This document shows positions 46,381 through 57,489 of a stretch of DNA of 64,000 nucleotides, piece after piece. The stretch is from Undaria pinnatifida (Eukaryota > Sar > Phaeophyceae > Laminariales > Alariaceae). The notes beneath the pieces are model-generated. The model made no database searches, was not told the origin of the DNA, and saw nothing but the letters and a program-made list of their open reading frames with translations. Made by a program: the position numbers and the translations under genes. Within the stretch, counting starts at the first letter, position 1, and each line of letters opens with the position of its first letter. The stretch lies in NCBI GenBank assembly GCA_012845835.1, contig JABAKD010000007.1:5223358-5287357 (forward strand), read 5' to 3'.

Positions 46381-47560
46381 CAAGCCGCCACTGCTCCTCG
46401 ATAGTTCTTCATTTGCTTGAGTAATGATGTTTGAGTCTTTGTCTTTAGATTATTCGCAGTGTCCTGCGAGTCTTGGTCAGGTTTTGGGGCGGTTCTTTCC
46501 ATTGTGTTTCTCTTTTTGTACTGCCGAATCCCCTGCTCAGTGCCGTGCCAGGGATCGGGTAAATTTTAAAGGCCGATATCTGAGGCGCAGGGTCGTCGCT
46601 TTTTCGTCATTGTTCAATTTCGCCCATGCCGACGCCCTCCTCAGCCCAACAAGCCGGGTGGCGACCAGGATACCCTGTTCGCCCGTAACGTTGTACAGGG
46701 CTATGAACGAGTCTGTGTGTCATCTTTTATGTTTGTGTCTTGTATTTGTTCTACAATTGTTTTTTCGACTACACCCTTCCTCCCTAGCGGGGCTGTAGGT
46801 GTTGCCACCTTCCATCCCGGGTATTTGTCGTTTCATTGTCTAACCCCCCCCCCATGCCGATGGCCCGCGGGAGGTTTTCCGCATGACTTCTCCCTTGTAT
46901 TAGCGCCTGTGTTCCCCCTCATATCGAGGAGGGCTCGCCTCGCCATAGTTCCTTATCTGTGGTTGGTTTGCTGAAGAGCCTTTCCAGCCCGCCCCCGCCA
47001 CAGTGGCGGTATGCGGCAGGTTTTAGATCCTTTTCTGCCCCCCCCCCCCCCCCCCTCTACACCGGCAGCACGCGGCAGGGTTTTGATGGGTGACTTTTGC
47101 CTTGTTGCAGGGTCTGCGTTTCCTTCAACAGTTTTTCTTCGCGTGTTCCTGGCTCCATAGCCAGACCGTTAGAGGTGTGGGATTGGGTTTCAAGGAGCCG
47201 CATCTTCGACCCATGGTCAGTTCGTAGAACCGGAGTTTCCCTGAATCTCCCATATTTCTATATATCGCACGACTCATCAGGGTATGCTAGTTTGGAGATA
47301 CGGCCTCGAAAGGCCTGTAATAACCCGAATTTGAGATCATTCGAATGGGTTTTGCATGATGAGGTTGGCGTTTCATATTCGGGAAAGTTAGGAAATAGAT
47401 CGCAGGCAAGTGCCTCCGATCTCAGAAGTCATCCGGGGCTCTGGTGGAATCATATATTGCTACTTCTCTACGAAGGCAAACAAATTGAGTAACTTTCTCC
47501 CAGGACCTGCTCAATTGGCAGATCTGCAGGGGGCACTCTGTGTCCCCACCTATAACCTTA
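46381..47560. other. Probable 3' flank or LTR remnant of the chromodomain fossil
   Basis: Homopolymer C runs lie at 46846-46853 and 47038-47055. The segment 47165-47290 (GTTAGAGGTGTGGGATTGGG, GGAGCCGCATCTTCG, CGACTCATCAGGGTATG) resembles 37995-38110. If this is LTR sequence, the two are copies of one family. No gene was recognised. Confidence 0.35.
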
Positions 47561-47564
47561 CACG

Positions 47565-48790
47565 TACTTGTTGTTGTCCTTACACCAACTCCCCACAATA
47601 ATATCCCGGTGCAATCCGTGGTCACAGGACACTCTGGAGCTTAGTTAATTCCCCAGGGAAAAAACACTAAAAAAGCGTGGTACGCGCGCAAATATCACAG
47701 CCCCCCCCCCTCCCCCGCCCCCCCCGCCCCCCGTGCTCCCTCTTGTTTAGAGTCAGCCCCCCACGCCCTAAAAACTCCGCCCTCCCCTCGTCGGTTGTAC
47801 GACTTACAGGATGCACTTGATAAACTGATGCATATCTTTCAACAGCAGCTGTCAGATTTGGTCTCTTATTCAAAAACGGATTTTTTAGTTTCCGCGCACA
47901 ACCTGACTAACGTCACCCTGTTGGGACCCTGATAAGCAACAAGTACACTGTAGTTCCAAGGGGAGTCGCCGACCTATATCCTTCATAGTGACGACGCACA
48001 ACCCGTAATACGCGCGATCGGAGCGTCACACTGATCTTGCAAGGCTGAGCTTCGACAAATCTTAGATCTCACAGCTGGAGTGCGTTTTTAGCTTCATAGT
48101 GTGTTATCAATTTATCACGGCTGGAGCAATTCACGCCTGCGCCAGAAACATGTTGTAAAAAGTCTTTTTTGACAAAATCTTCGATCTCACAGCTGGAGTG
48201 TATTTTAGTTTTATTATTTATTTACTGTTTATCAGTTTACCACAGCTGGCGCAATTCATGCCTCGGCCAGAAACATATAATAAAAATTAAAATACACTCC
48301 AGCTGTGAGATCGAAGATCATGTCGAAACTCATCTTTGCAAGCCGTGTGTGATACTCCGATCGCGCGTGTTACGGGTTGTTGTGTGTCCTCGTTAAGGAT
48401 ATAGGTCGGCAACTCTCCTTGCAACTACAGTTAGTGTAGCTATCAGGGTCGACAGTGTCAGGGTGATGTTGGTCAGTCTGTGCGCGGAAAACATAAGATG
48501 CGTTTTCGAGGGGGACAAAATCTGACAGCTGTGGAAGGAAATGCATCAGTTTATCAAGTGAATCTTACAAAGTAAAATCAGGAGTCAGCCTACGATGTGC
48601 CAGGTGCGCATTACTTCGTAGTGCATAATGTGAGAAAACAATAACAACTTCGTAGTGCATACGTCTCACTACTCGCGCACATGGAAAACCGACTATACCG
48701 CTCGCCACCTAGGAAATATTGCAACGCATATATTACACGTAGTACCTATCACTACGCATACACACGTCAGACGCAACTCAATCAAGCAGC
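47565..48790 (+). repeat. Family D repeat split by nested family A insertions
   Basis: The D head (TGTTGTTGTCCTTACACCAA, GGTCACAGGACACTCTGGAG) runs to AATATCACAG at 47700. A reverse A copy follows (47701-48085). D resumes at TTATCACGGCTGGAGCAATT and GCCTGCGCCAGAAACATG. Another A fragment lies at 48165-48225, a duplicate D piece at 48232-48285, and a plus A copy at 48287-48570. D ends with GGAGTCAGCCTACGATGTGC, CCGACTATACCGCTCGCCAC and TACCTATCACTACGCATACA. The first insertion is flanked by TATCACAG / TATCACGG, an apparent 8-bp duplication. Confidence 0.7.
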
Positions 48791-49655
48791 AAATAAGAAA
48801 CAAAGAAAAGAAAAGACTGCTATGATCGACCTGATACCTGGTACGTGTTTGTACCTGGTATGTTTTTACACGACATGTAGTGTTTCATAATCCAGCACCG
48901 CCACTCCATGCAGTGTAATAAGAGCAGCAACCAGTACAGCGAAAAAGGTAAATAACAGTTATGGGTTTTTGTGGGTGGTGGCGTGGGATTTGCGTTTCGA
49001 GAAAAAGACCGTACTTGACCAAAAAAAACTCGTGGCAGCCTGTGGAAACCTCACCTTGAACCTACGATCCTGCCCCAACCCTGAGAACAAACGAACGTAG
49101 TTTGGTTATTTTCTTCGCGTGATGTGCAAATAACGGCTAATATTGCGATGCAAGTTTCGGCATTTTCATCTGCGCATACGGTGGTGAAAATGTCCTTGAT
49201 AAAGTACCAGGCGCATAAACAGCCACGTTTTAATCACGTAGGAGCGAAGAAAGAGAGGTCGGACCCGCATGAATCGTACAAACTACGAACCTAGTTGATA
49301 TGTATTTTGCTTCTACTACTGCTGTTCATTACAAAAATGGTCCAACAACACAACCCACAATTTCCTGGATTTTATGGAAATATCGTGACAGATAAAAATC
49401 CCAGAAACCTCTTTGCATACAACAAGAACTGCCGTCTGCTGCATCATCCTTCCCAAAACCTACGTATTGGAACGTTCCATGTTCCAAAATGTGTAACCTA
49501 CGGTAGCGGTACTACAATATGCTTTTGCCCGGTCGGTCATCGTGACACCTGGATTGCCCTGAGAAAAAATACCTCACTCAGTACCTTGTAAATCTCGCCG
49601 ATACGAAAAGCTTAGATTATAAGCAAGCAACTTTACTCGGTGTACATAAAGGGTA
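48791..49655. other. Upstream region of paralog 2
   Basis: A 98-aa plus frame (49295-49591) starts with a hydrophobic run (MICILLLLLLFI) but has no recognised domain and ends 64 bp before the next gene. It could be an upstream ORF, an unrelated small secreted protein or chance. No clear TATA box was seen; ATTATAAGC lies near 49616. Confidence 0.35.
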
Positions 49656-50351
49656 ATGGGGGTAACCGCAAGCAACACGCGGCCTGAAGGCAGTTCGCCG
49701 GGCTTAGGCAAAATGCAGACATATCATCCCAACGGGAGGACCGCGACCTCTTACTGGAACGCGGAGCCCCGCGTAATTCTCTCCAATGACAGCGACTACA
49801 TCGTCTCATTCTGGGTGGTGGAAGAGGACAAGAAGAGAACGAAGGACCAGCAACAGAAAATAGTCCGTTCCATCGGGTTGCAGCTTAATGCCAGCTTTAA
49901 CCGATCCAGCAACATAAAGCACAACAATACGAGCAACGACAAGACCACCAGCAACAAGAGCAACGACAACTCCGCCAACAACGTGGGCAGCCTCAACAAA
50001 CACAGCAGCAGTGCTGGGCCGCCACCATCTGATGATCGCGAAACAACACAAGCATTCGGCGAGACTCTCGACCAAACGGGGGGTGAAGAGGAAGATGAGG
50101 TGTACTACTTGATGAGAGATCATCGTATGGGACGAAAGAGCAGCACCCAACCAACCCAGGTGCCCTTTCCAGCAGACTGTAAGCACATGCGGGTGTACGC
50201 ATTCTTCGAAGACCGTGGAGAATGGCAGTGTTTCAAGGATCAAGTATACTCTATTGCCCTGATCAACAAGAACTTCCGCATCGCCGCCTCCACCTCCAAC
50301 ATCACGCCGTACCATAGCAAGACGTCCGGGACGCCGAAGCTCCTGCTGTGA
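49656..50351 (+). CDS. Paralog 2: putative N-myristoylated protein with Asn/Ser-rich insert
   Basis: An uninterrupted 231-aa frame starting MGVTASNT, an MGxxxS myristoylation signal. Unlike paralog 1, it lacks a cysteine next to Gly2. Block 1 (residues 37-79) runs from EPRVILSN through SFWVVEEDKKRT to IGLQLNA. Block 2 (149-219) runs from VYYLM through RMG, TQVPFPADC, RVYAFFED, GEWQCFKD to NITPY. Both match 23775-24332. Between them is a roughly 69-residue low-complexity insert rich in Asn, Ser, Lys and Asp, then an acidic EEEDE patch. Paralog 1 has only about 24 residues there. The insert uses many AAC/AGC codons and may have grown from a CAA/CAG-type tract. A short extra tail (SKTSGTPKLLL) follows block 2. 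Membrane-anchored ligand binding or scaffolding is a guess; no enzyme motif is visible. GTGAGT overlaps the stop, so a further 3' exon cannot be excluded. Confidence 0.88.
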   Translation: MGVTASNTRPEGSSPGLGKMQTYHPNGRTATSYWNAEPRVILSNDSDYIVSFWVVEEDKKRTKDQQQKIVRSIGLQLNASFNRSSNIKHNNTSNDKTTSNKSNDNSANNVGSLNKHSSSAGPPPSDDRETTQAFGETLDQTGGEEEDEVYYLMRDHRMGRKSSTQPTQVPFPADCKHMRVYAFFEDRGEWQCFKDQVYSIALINKNFRIAASTSNITPYHSKTSGTPKLLL

Positions 50352-50489
50352 GTAACTATTACATTTTCAAGTAATATTATTGTTTTTTGCCGAGGGCGCA
50401 CAAGAAAAAAATCGACACCTACCGGGGTATGGCACGCGAATTGGACACTGATTGTGCTGGATGTAAAATGGTGCAAAAGACCAGTTTCA

Positions 50490-50495
50490 AATAAA
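50490..50495 (+). terminator. Candidate polyadenylation signal of paralog 2
   Basis: AATAAA lies about 139 nt after the stop codon, just upstream of a family F copy. Confidence 0.45.
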
Positions 50496-50500
50496 GAATG

Positions 50501-50618
50501 TTGGGCTGCGAGAAAGCAACGGAGTTGAATCGACAGACGACGCGTATGAAAATACGTGGAAGTGTGGTGAGCTAAAGCTTTATTTTTCCCCGTCCGCCGG
50601 AGGATAAAAAAAAAAAAA
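50501..50618 (+). repeat. Family F retroposon, sense copy
   Basis: GTTGGGCTGCGAGAAAGCAA, CGACAGACGACGCGTATGAA, GGAAGTGTGGTGAGCTAAAG and CCGTCCGCCGGAGGATA are followed by an A-run. It is located in the 3' flank of paralog 2, in the same orientation. Confidence 0.8.
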
Positions 50619-50854
50619 GGTACATGTTTTGGCCCTACTAGTAGTTCATTAATAGTTATGCGGCGAGCTGCGCGTCCCACATTTTTTTTTTCTGCTCATT
50701 TCAACTACGAGTACTATCCTCGCACTCTTTTTGACTCTTTCTTCCTCGCTTTTATCAGAGGTACATCTAACTCAGATTCAGGGTCACTACGTGGGTTCTT
50801 CTCCTCTCTTCCCTGTTTATAACAGTTTAAACCCACCATCAGTGTGTCTACGAC

Positions 50855-51590
50855 ATCCAGCAACCAGTATGTTCTGGATGCAGGTAGGTGTGGAAATATC
50901 AGTTTGAATTGAAGACACAAAAAACAGATCGGTGTCAGCGAACAACCAGAGTGTGCTGGATGCAGAGTTTTGGAAAGATCAGTTACAGTAGTTGAATAAC
51001 ACATGCCGATCGGTTACAATTGAAGAAAACACACCGATCTGGAGCAGCACACCACCAGAATGTGCTTGAACGTAGATAGCTGTGGAAATTTCAGTTAAAT
51101 GTGATGAACGCGCACAACAAATGCAAGAATACGCGGATCAGTGTCAGCGCACAACTAGAATGTGCTGGGTGATATAGACTAGAGATTTTTAGAGGAACTA
51201 TTCGTTAGCATTGTTTGTTTTTGTTTTTGTTTTTGTTTATTTCGTATTTCTCTCTTCCAATGTATTTCTGTTGCTGACGTATGTATGTTGTGCCTGTCGT
51301 ACCCAGTACTAGGGCATGACATTGCGTTGTCGAATGCATTACGATGCATTATCTCTGTGTCGTGGCTTGTGACCACAGAGCTGATCTTTCTAGGGTGAAG
51401 AATCAGTACGGACAATGGGTGTGCTGGATGTCGACGAGTAGAAAAACGGTTCAATGTGAAGAACACACACACACACATTGAAAAAAACCGATCGAGGTCA
51501 AAATTGAACAACACACCGATCTGTGTCAGCACACAACCAGAACGTGCTGGACGTAAAATGTTGTGGAAGGTATTCAGTTAAATATGATGA
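50855..51590. repeat. Degenerate minisatellite, about 83-110 bp
   Basis: CAACCAGAGTGTGCTGGATG (variants) occurs near 50859, 50942, 51051, 51150 and 51534, with shorter echoes near 50450 and 51418. Segments such as GTGGAAATTTCAGTTAAATG and CACACCGATCTGTGTCAGCG lie between the anchors. A GTTTTT-type run is at 51209-51240. Confidence 0.75.
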
Positions 51591-51879
51591 ACGCCCACAC
51601 CGATGTAAACTGATATGCCATGAACATGCGGAACAACCAGTGCCCTACGACTACTGATGCCTTCACAAGATACAAGACGCGCACTTTCGATCAATTTTTT
51701 TTTGTAGCTCTGACACTCTAGCTCTGAAGTATAGGTTACCGTTACCTCGCTAACTAATTACGCACGTATTCCACTCCTTCCCACCTGTATTTTTCTCTTT
51801 TTTTTTTCCGTACTGATAGTAGTGTTTGTTTTCTTCCGATTTGTATTTTGCATTGCTTTGGTTTGTTTGTTTGTTTTTT

Positions 51880-51972
51880 TTTATTTATTTATCCTCCGGA
51901 AAAATAAAGCTTTAGCTCACCGCACTTCCACGTATTTTCATACGCGTCGTGCGTCGATTTAACTCAGTTGGT
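51880..51972 (-). repeat. Family F retroposon, reverse copy
   Basis: A T-rich run, ATCCTCCGGAAAAATAAAGC, TTTAGCTCACCGCACTTCCA and CATACGCGTCGTGCGTCGAT. The CGGATGGGG segment is partly missing. Confidence 0.75.
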
Positions 51973-52139
51973 TTGGTTTCCTGGGGTGGCATGCGATGCA
52001 GCCGGTTTCAGCATCGAGGTTTGAAACGTGTGCACCAGTGTGGGCAAGGGCGTTCGCTGGCTTCCGATTTGGACGTCATAGTTTTAGCGAATGAATGACT
52101 CGCTTCAAGAGCTACGTACACTATTATACGTATATTATA

Positions 52140-52285
52140 AATATTTAAATACACTCCAGCTGTGCGATCGAATATTTTGGATCGAAACTCATATTTGTCT
52201 ACATATTTGCAAGCTGTGTGTGATACTCCGATCGCGCGTATTACGGGTTGTGTGTCCTCGTTAAGGATATAGGTATAGTCTATAT
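52140..52285 (+). repeat. Family A, 5' fragment
   Basis: AAATACACTCCAGCTGTGCG, GCAAGCTGTGTGTGATACTC, CGATCGCGCGTATTACGGGT and GTCCTCGTTAAGGATATAGG. The repeat stops there. Confidence 0.8.
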
Positions 52286-52660
52286 ACGGTTATATTATGC
52301 GAGCAAAGTGCCTTCACAAACGTTGTCCGCAGTTGAGGGACCAAGGGCTTGAGGCTCGCGCCGCCCATGCTCAGCAGCAGGCCAACGGTTCGAAGAGTTG
52401 CCTTTGAGATCAACCATAACAGCAGTAAACAACAAAAAGACGAGCTCTGCGGTCACACACTACGAGCGACAAAGATGCACAATTCAAGTACAACACGAGT
52501 GCAGATGTGGTCATACAGCATCAACTTAATTAAGCCCGCGGACCAAAACGCTAAAATATGCTAATTTTAAGCCACCACACCACATTTTTTTGCTGTTTGA
52601 GTTATAGTTTGTGCTCATGACCTTGGCCACTACTGTGTTCTGGGGGACCCCCCCCCCCCT
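52286..52660. other. No gene recognised
   Basis: One 71-aa plus frame (52349-52564) without a recognisable domain. Confidence 0.4.
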
Positions 52661-52664
52661 TTTC

Positions 52665-52790
52665 AGTATCGGGTTCGAGCCAGTCGCACGGCTGACTCCT
52701 CCTGTAGATCACTGACGACGGATTCGGGTTCGAGCCAGTTGCGCGACTGACTCCTCCTGTAGATCCACGGAAGACGACGGCTTCGGGTGG
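52665..52790. repeat. 55-bp tandem repeat x 2 with a box-B-like core
   Basis: CGGGTTCGAGCCAGTCGCAC and CGGGTTCGAGCCAGTTGCGC (55 bp apart) are each followed by GACTCCTCCTGTAGATC. A third partial start (ACGACGGCTTCGGGT) lies near 52770. GGTTCGAGCC resembles a tRNA box B, but no cloverleaf was found. Confidence 0.8.
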
Positions 52791-53670
52791 TTTTCTGGCG
52801 CTGCGCGGCTTGCCTTTTCACTGCGAGGATTTATGTCGCCCATTTTAAACAGCACGAAAGCCGAAGAGCGCATAATACCAGGGGATCACTTCGCGCGAGT
52901 GACACCGAGCCATCGCTGCAGAAACGGACCTACAAAAAAAACGTGCCCGCCTCTACACACCGGCTTCATCCGATCCATTTTCTGTACGCTTTTCCCCTTC
53001 TCCTTTTTCTTCTCTAGACGTAACTCGAATACAGGGTCCCTAAGCAGGTTCTTCTCCCCCCTCCTCACAATCGTACGTGCCATGGTATGAACGTGATTTT
53101 GTTTTTACACTGTAGCGAAAAGACTTTTTGCTCAGCGCTTTCTTCCCACGTCGACTTGTATAATCGTTGGGTCATTGCCAACACAAGTATACAGTCGCAG
53201 TAGCTGAGATAGTATCCCTAGCATAAGCTGATATGATTACACATAGCCGGTTCTTCCGGCTGGCACATGCCGCACATCGCCTAAGCTACTTTCGTACTAT
53301 CACATATACGGTGTAACTTCAAGGTTGACTTTCTTTCACCATACGTCTACTTTCAACGGCTTGAGCTGGCCGATTACGTCGTATGTAGGTCGGGCGTAAA
53401 GCGCACGTTGATACTAAACGAATGTAGAACAAGTGCTGACGTCGCATGCTGGTCAGCATGGCATTCCCGCGTCAGCCTTCAGCCCTGTGTTACGCACGTT
53501 CGCACATGTCGGTATAAGGTATCCTTTTTCATTGTTTAGGGCAAAGCTCACGACAAAGAAGAATATCGCTTCAACCCGCTTCAGCGGATCCGTCCATTGT
53601 CCGACGCTCTTGGAATCCCGTTAACTATGTGTTGCGGGTCAGCGCAGAAACCCTTGTATATATAGACTAT
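52791..53670. other. No gene recognised
   Basis: Contains one member of the CGCGCGAGTGAC palindrome family at 52885-52903, and short frames only. Confidence 0.4.
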
Positions 53671-53674
53671 ATAT

Positions 53675-53770
53675 GTACCCTCGCCCGGTAACTCGCTCGA
53701 TCGGAGTGTCACACACAGCTTGCAAAAACGAGTTTCGACGAAATCTTTAACGTATCTCACCGAGGTGTAC
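53675..53770 (-). repeat. Family A, diverged reverse fragment
   Basis: CGCTCGATCGGAGTGTCACA, CACAGCTTGCAAAAACGAGT and TTCGACGAAATCTTTAAC. Confidence 0.65.
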
Positions 53771-54540
53771 GGTAGGTCTTGGATAAATCAGACTAGTGAT
53801 TTTTTTTTACATGGAGTCTAAAGTCTAATCTCGTAGTATCACACACAGAACTTACAATTACTGTGAGTTTCGACAAGGTTTCGACGAAACCCTTGTCTCA
53901 CGGTTGTAGTACTTGTGTACTAGTGAATACCAGTACTTTTTTATGGCTTACAAGGTGTCAACGTTGACGCATATGATTAGGTTAACGCGGAACATCGGTC
54001 ATTAGAAGGGTAGAGATACAACAATCGAATTTGCCGTTTGTTCGTGATATTACAAGGCAGTGGTAGTAGATCATATTTCATACTGGTACCTAATACAATA
54101 GCTACCAGGTACGTGCGTACGGAACAGGGCGCGAGGTCGGGGGCGGCAACCGTCACAATTGGGGCGCAATTGCTGTATTCAACGTTCGATGTAGGCACTT
54201 TCATATCACGACTAAATGCATCTATATTGGCATACACACGCGTACTGCTGTGGGGCGGAACTTTGATATTGTAGCAGTTCTTGAATTCCAATTTTCAGAA
54301 TGCTGACAAACCTCAAAATGTGAATATTGACCAGAAACGACAACGTGACGAGCAGGTAGCTCGAACGTAATCTTTGGAAGGGTCATACCGGGTATGGATG
54401 CCAAAATTGCTGGAGAACTCACAAGAACACGAAACCTGATGCGTACCAGGATCATGACGAGTTCGGGTTATGGGTGCCTGGCAGAATATCGTTCCACGAC
54501 AATGTCCCGTCCAGCTTGTGAGGTCAATAAAACCGGTAAT
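53771..54540. other. No gene recognised
   Basis: A 104-aa minus frame (53977-54291) overlaps a 78-aa plus frame; neither has a recognisable domain. Confidence 0.4.
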
Positions 54541-54544
54541 AATA

Positions 54545-56385
54545 TATACGCTACGATTGTATCATATATATGAGGACACACAACCCGTAATACGCGCTAT
54601 CGGAGTATGACAAACACAGCTTTCAATAATGGGTTTCGACAAAATATTCGATCTCCCAGCTGGAGTGTTTTTTGTTTTTTTTTCCTCCCAACCTATGCCA
54701 AGCGAAGTATAACTAACGGAGTAACGCAATCGAGCGCGTGTACACTTTACGTTCCTTTCAAAACACAAACCATTCGCATTTCTCCCTTTCGTTCTCAATG
54801 GCGGTGACATTGCATGACCACATCACCTCGCCTGTTGTATATTTCACCTCGCCTGTTGTATCTCTTTTTTGTGATTAGCGATGTCACAAAATAATGGTCA
54901 CTACATGATTGTACACATATCGATGGAAATATTTTATCTTTCGATCCATGTACAATGACAAATTATGAAGCTTTTAACACGTTTTTTTCTACACCTAAGA
55001 GCTGGGCCGCATACTACGTGTAACATCAAACCGTCTAGAATAATAAACATTACCAGTCGGGTGATATAAAGGGGTGTCTTCTTGCTAAAACCGTCAGATT
55101 CGTCCTCTTAAAGGGTTTATAGTTTCCGCACACATTCAAATGCCCCGCCCCCCGCCGCCCACAATCCCTCTTGTATAAACGACCCATTTAAAATCAAAAT
55201 CTACCAGAGTAGTAAACACTACCAGCCAGCTGACATCATCTCATTACTCTTCTAGCCATCGATGCCCCGTAGCTCCAAGTCCCTCCCCCCCCCCCCCCCC
55301 CCCCTCCCCCCCCCTTTGGTTCCCCGCCTGGTTCGTTCAAACGCCCCACTAACAATCAAAATCGGCCAGAGTAATAAACACTTCTTAAGCAATTGATACC
55401 ACGTCATTTTCTTTCTAGCCATTCATGACGGAGCTTTCAGTCATCCCCCCTCCCCCCGCCCAACGCCCCCTCCTTTCCCACACCCCGCACGATCGCCTAG
55501 ACCCAGCACCGCGCGTATAGCAAGCCCCTACATATATAATTTATACGCGCGATCGGAGGATCACACACAATGTTGCGAAGAGCAGTGTCGATCAAATCCT
55601 TGATCTCATAGCTGGAGTGTATTTTAATATCATGTGACCTAAACCTCTTGAAAACCCTTTTCGCCAGCCCCCCCCCCTCCTCGCCCTTTCTTGCTCAAAC
55701 GCCTCACCTATTATCAAAATCCGCCAGAGTAATAAACACTTCCACGCCCTGGATATCGCCTGGTTACCGTTTTAGAGACGTCCATACCCCTGCTGCAATT
55801 CCTATGCACCCCCGCCCCCAACGCCCCCTCCTTCCCCACCACCCGCACCGTCCCCTAGACCTAGCACCACGCGTATATCAACCCCCCACATCTATGCGAC
55901 CTAAAGCCCCCCCCTCCCCCCCCCGCCCCGCCACATTTCCGCCCCCCCTCCCCCACAAGAAGGATTTATAGCTTCCACGCACAAATTGACCTGCCTTTCC
56001 CCCCCCCCCCCCCCCCCCCCTCCCGCTCCCCTATTGATCAAAATCAGGCCCCCACGTCCTTAAAAACTCCGCCCTCCCCTCACCGGATAGTCGACTCACA
56101 GGATTCACTTGATGAACTGATGCATTTCCTTCCACAGCTGTCAGATTTTGTCCCCCTCAGAAACGGGTTTCATAGTTTCCGCGCACAGACTGCCTAACAT
56201 CACCCTGTTGACCCTGATAGCTACACTGTAGTTGCAAGGGAAGTCGCCGACCTATATCCTCAATGAGGACAAACAACCCGTAATGCGCGCGATCGGAGTA
56301 TCACACACAGCTTGCAAAGATGAGTTTCGACAACATTTTCGATCTCACAGCTGAGTGTATTTTCATTTTCATAATATAGGGTACG
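54545..56385 (-). repeat. Composite repeat array R, first minus-oriented copy
   Basis: Read from 56385 downward it gives A (56020-56385), C/T-tract, B (55700-55900), an A fragment (55540-55640), B (55430-55520), C homopolymer, B (55180-55340), C (55095-55140), M (54690-55090) and an A fragment (54545-54675). This is the order of 38580-41330 in the opposite orientation. The M part pairs closely with 40690-41320 (for example CCTCCCAACCTATGCCAAGC against GCTTGGCATAGGTTGGGAGG). C runs lie at 55287-55305, 55907-55925 and 55998-56020. Confidence 0.75.
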
Positions 56386-57480
56386 AGTGTTGTATAATAA
56401 TTTTTCAAAAGGTACAGCTGTGAGATTGAAGATTTCAGATTTCGCCGAAAATGTTTTTTCAGGCTATGCGAGAGCGCCCAAGGACTGGGATAGCATACAC
56501 CTAACTACTATCCTCCCCCCACCCCCTCACTCTCTCGGCGGGGCATACTTTTCTATTTGTCAACACATTATTTTCGGTATATGATTTATGGGGCAATCGT
56601 TATCGTTCCAAAGACACATACCCTCACATCAAGGCGAACAACGTGACATAACATCTCACATGCCTCGTATATATTCCAAGAAAAAATAACAATACACGGT
56701 TGCAAAATAGTAATAATAGTAAAAATAGTAATAATAGTAATAATAGTAATACGCTTCATTCAGCTGTAAGAAGATCGACCAAAAATAGGTTTTTGATCAA
56801 GACTCAGCTCTGCAAGCTGCATGTGATACTCCGATCGCGCTTGCTACGGGGTGTGTATGATACAGGTCGGTGACCCCTTTGTTAATGCCAGGGTCAAGAC
56901 TAAGACGTTCAGCCTTGTTTTACGCACGGAAACTGTATAACCCGCATTGAGCGGGACAAATTATGTACCATATATGTACCAGGTATAATACGACATTTTT
57001 CTATACTTTTTTTTTTCGACGATGGCGACGACACAGCGGTGACTCGGTGTACAGCATAATATGTACAAACAAACGCGGGTAGCGGGCGATGTGTCAAAAA
57101 CACCAGGCGCCCATTAAATGGAGTTGGTGGTGAGATAGTAGTCAAGAGCTACGGATATAGTATTCCGGTGTTGTACTATAGTCAACAAGGAGTGTCGGAT
57201 CTAACCATGAAATAGTTGCTCGTCAAAACAGGCCACGCAAGTCGCCCCGACAGATACCTTGACAAACACAAAGCAACGACTCCCAGTGTTCGCTGTTGTA
57301 GTTCGCGGGGAGCGTTTCCGCTGCTGTAGTTCCAAGATTCGCATGTGCGAGCAAGGATTGCGCTGCAACTCGGCCGCATGGCAAGGCCAAAAATATGCTG
57401 GTGACACCCTCGTGGTACCTCATGGGACTTCACAGGTACCACAGGTACGAGGGTTTGATACCGGATACCGGGTACCATAT
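56386..57480. other. Spacer with A fragment and AATAGT microsatellite
   Basis: An AATAGTAAT-type microsatellite at 56706-56750 is followed by a diverged plus A fragment (56755-56900, TCAGCTGTAAGAAGATCGAC, CTCCGATCGCGC). The rest, up to the second array, contains GGTACC-rich short repeats (57410-57480) and no gene. Confidence 0.5.
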
Positions 57481-57489
57481 AGATCTAGG

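Noticed and set aside
49295-49591. 98-aa frame with hydrophobic start, considered as a secreted protein gene
   Set aside because: Single, no homolog in the window and no domain; kept only as a note on the upstream region of paralog 2.
52665-52790. tRNA pair around GGTTCGAGCC
   Set aside because: The 55-bp tandem unit is too short for a tRNA and has no cloverleaf.
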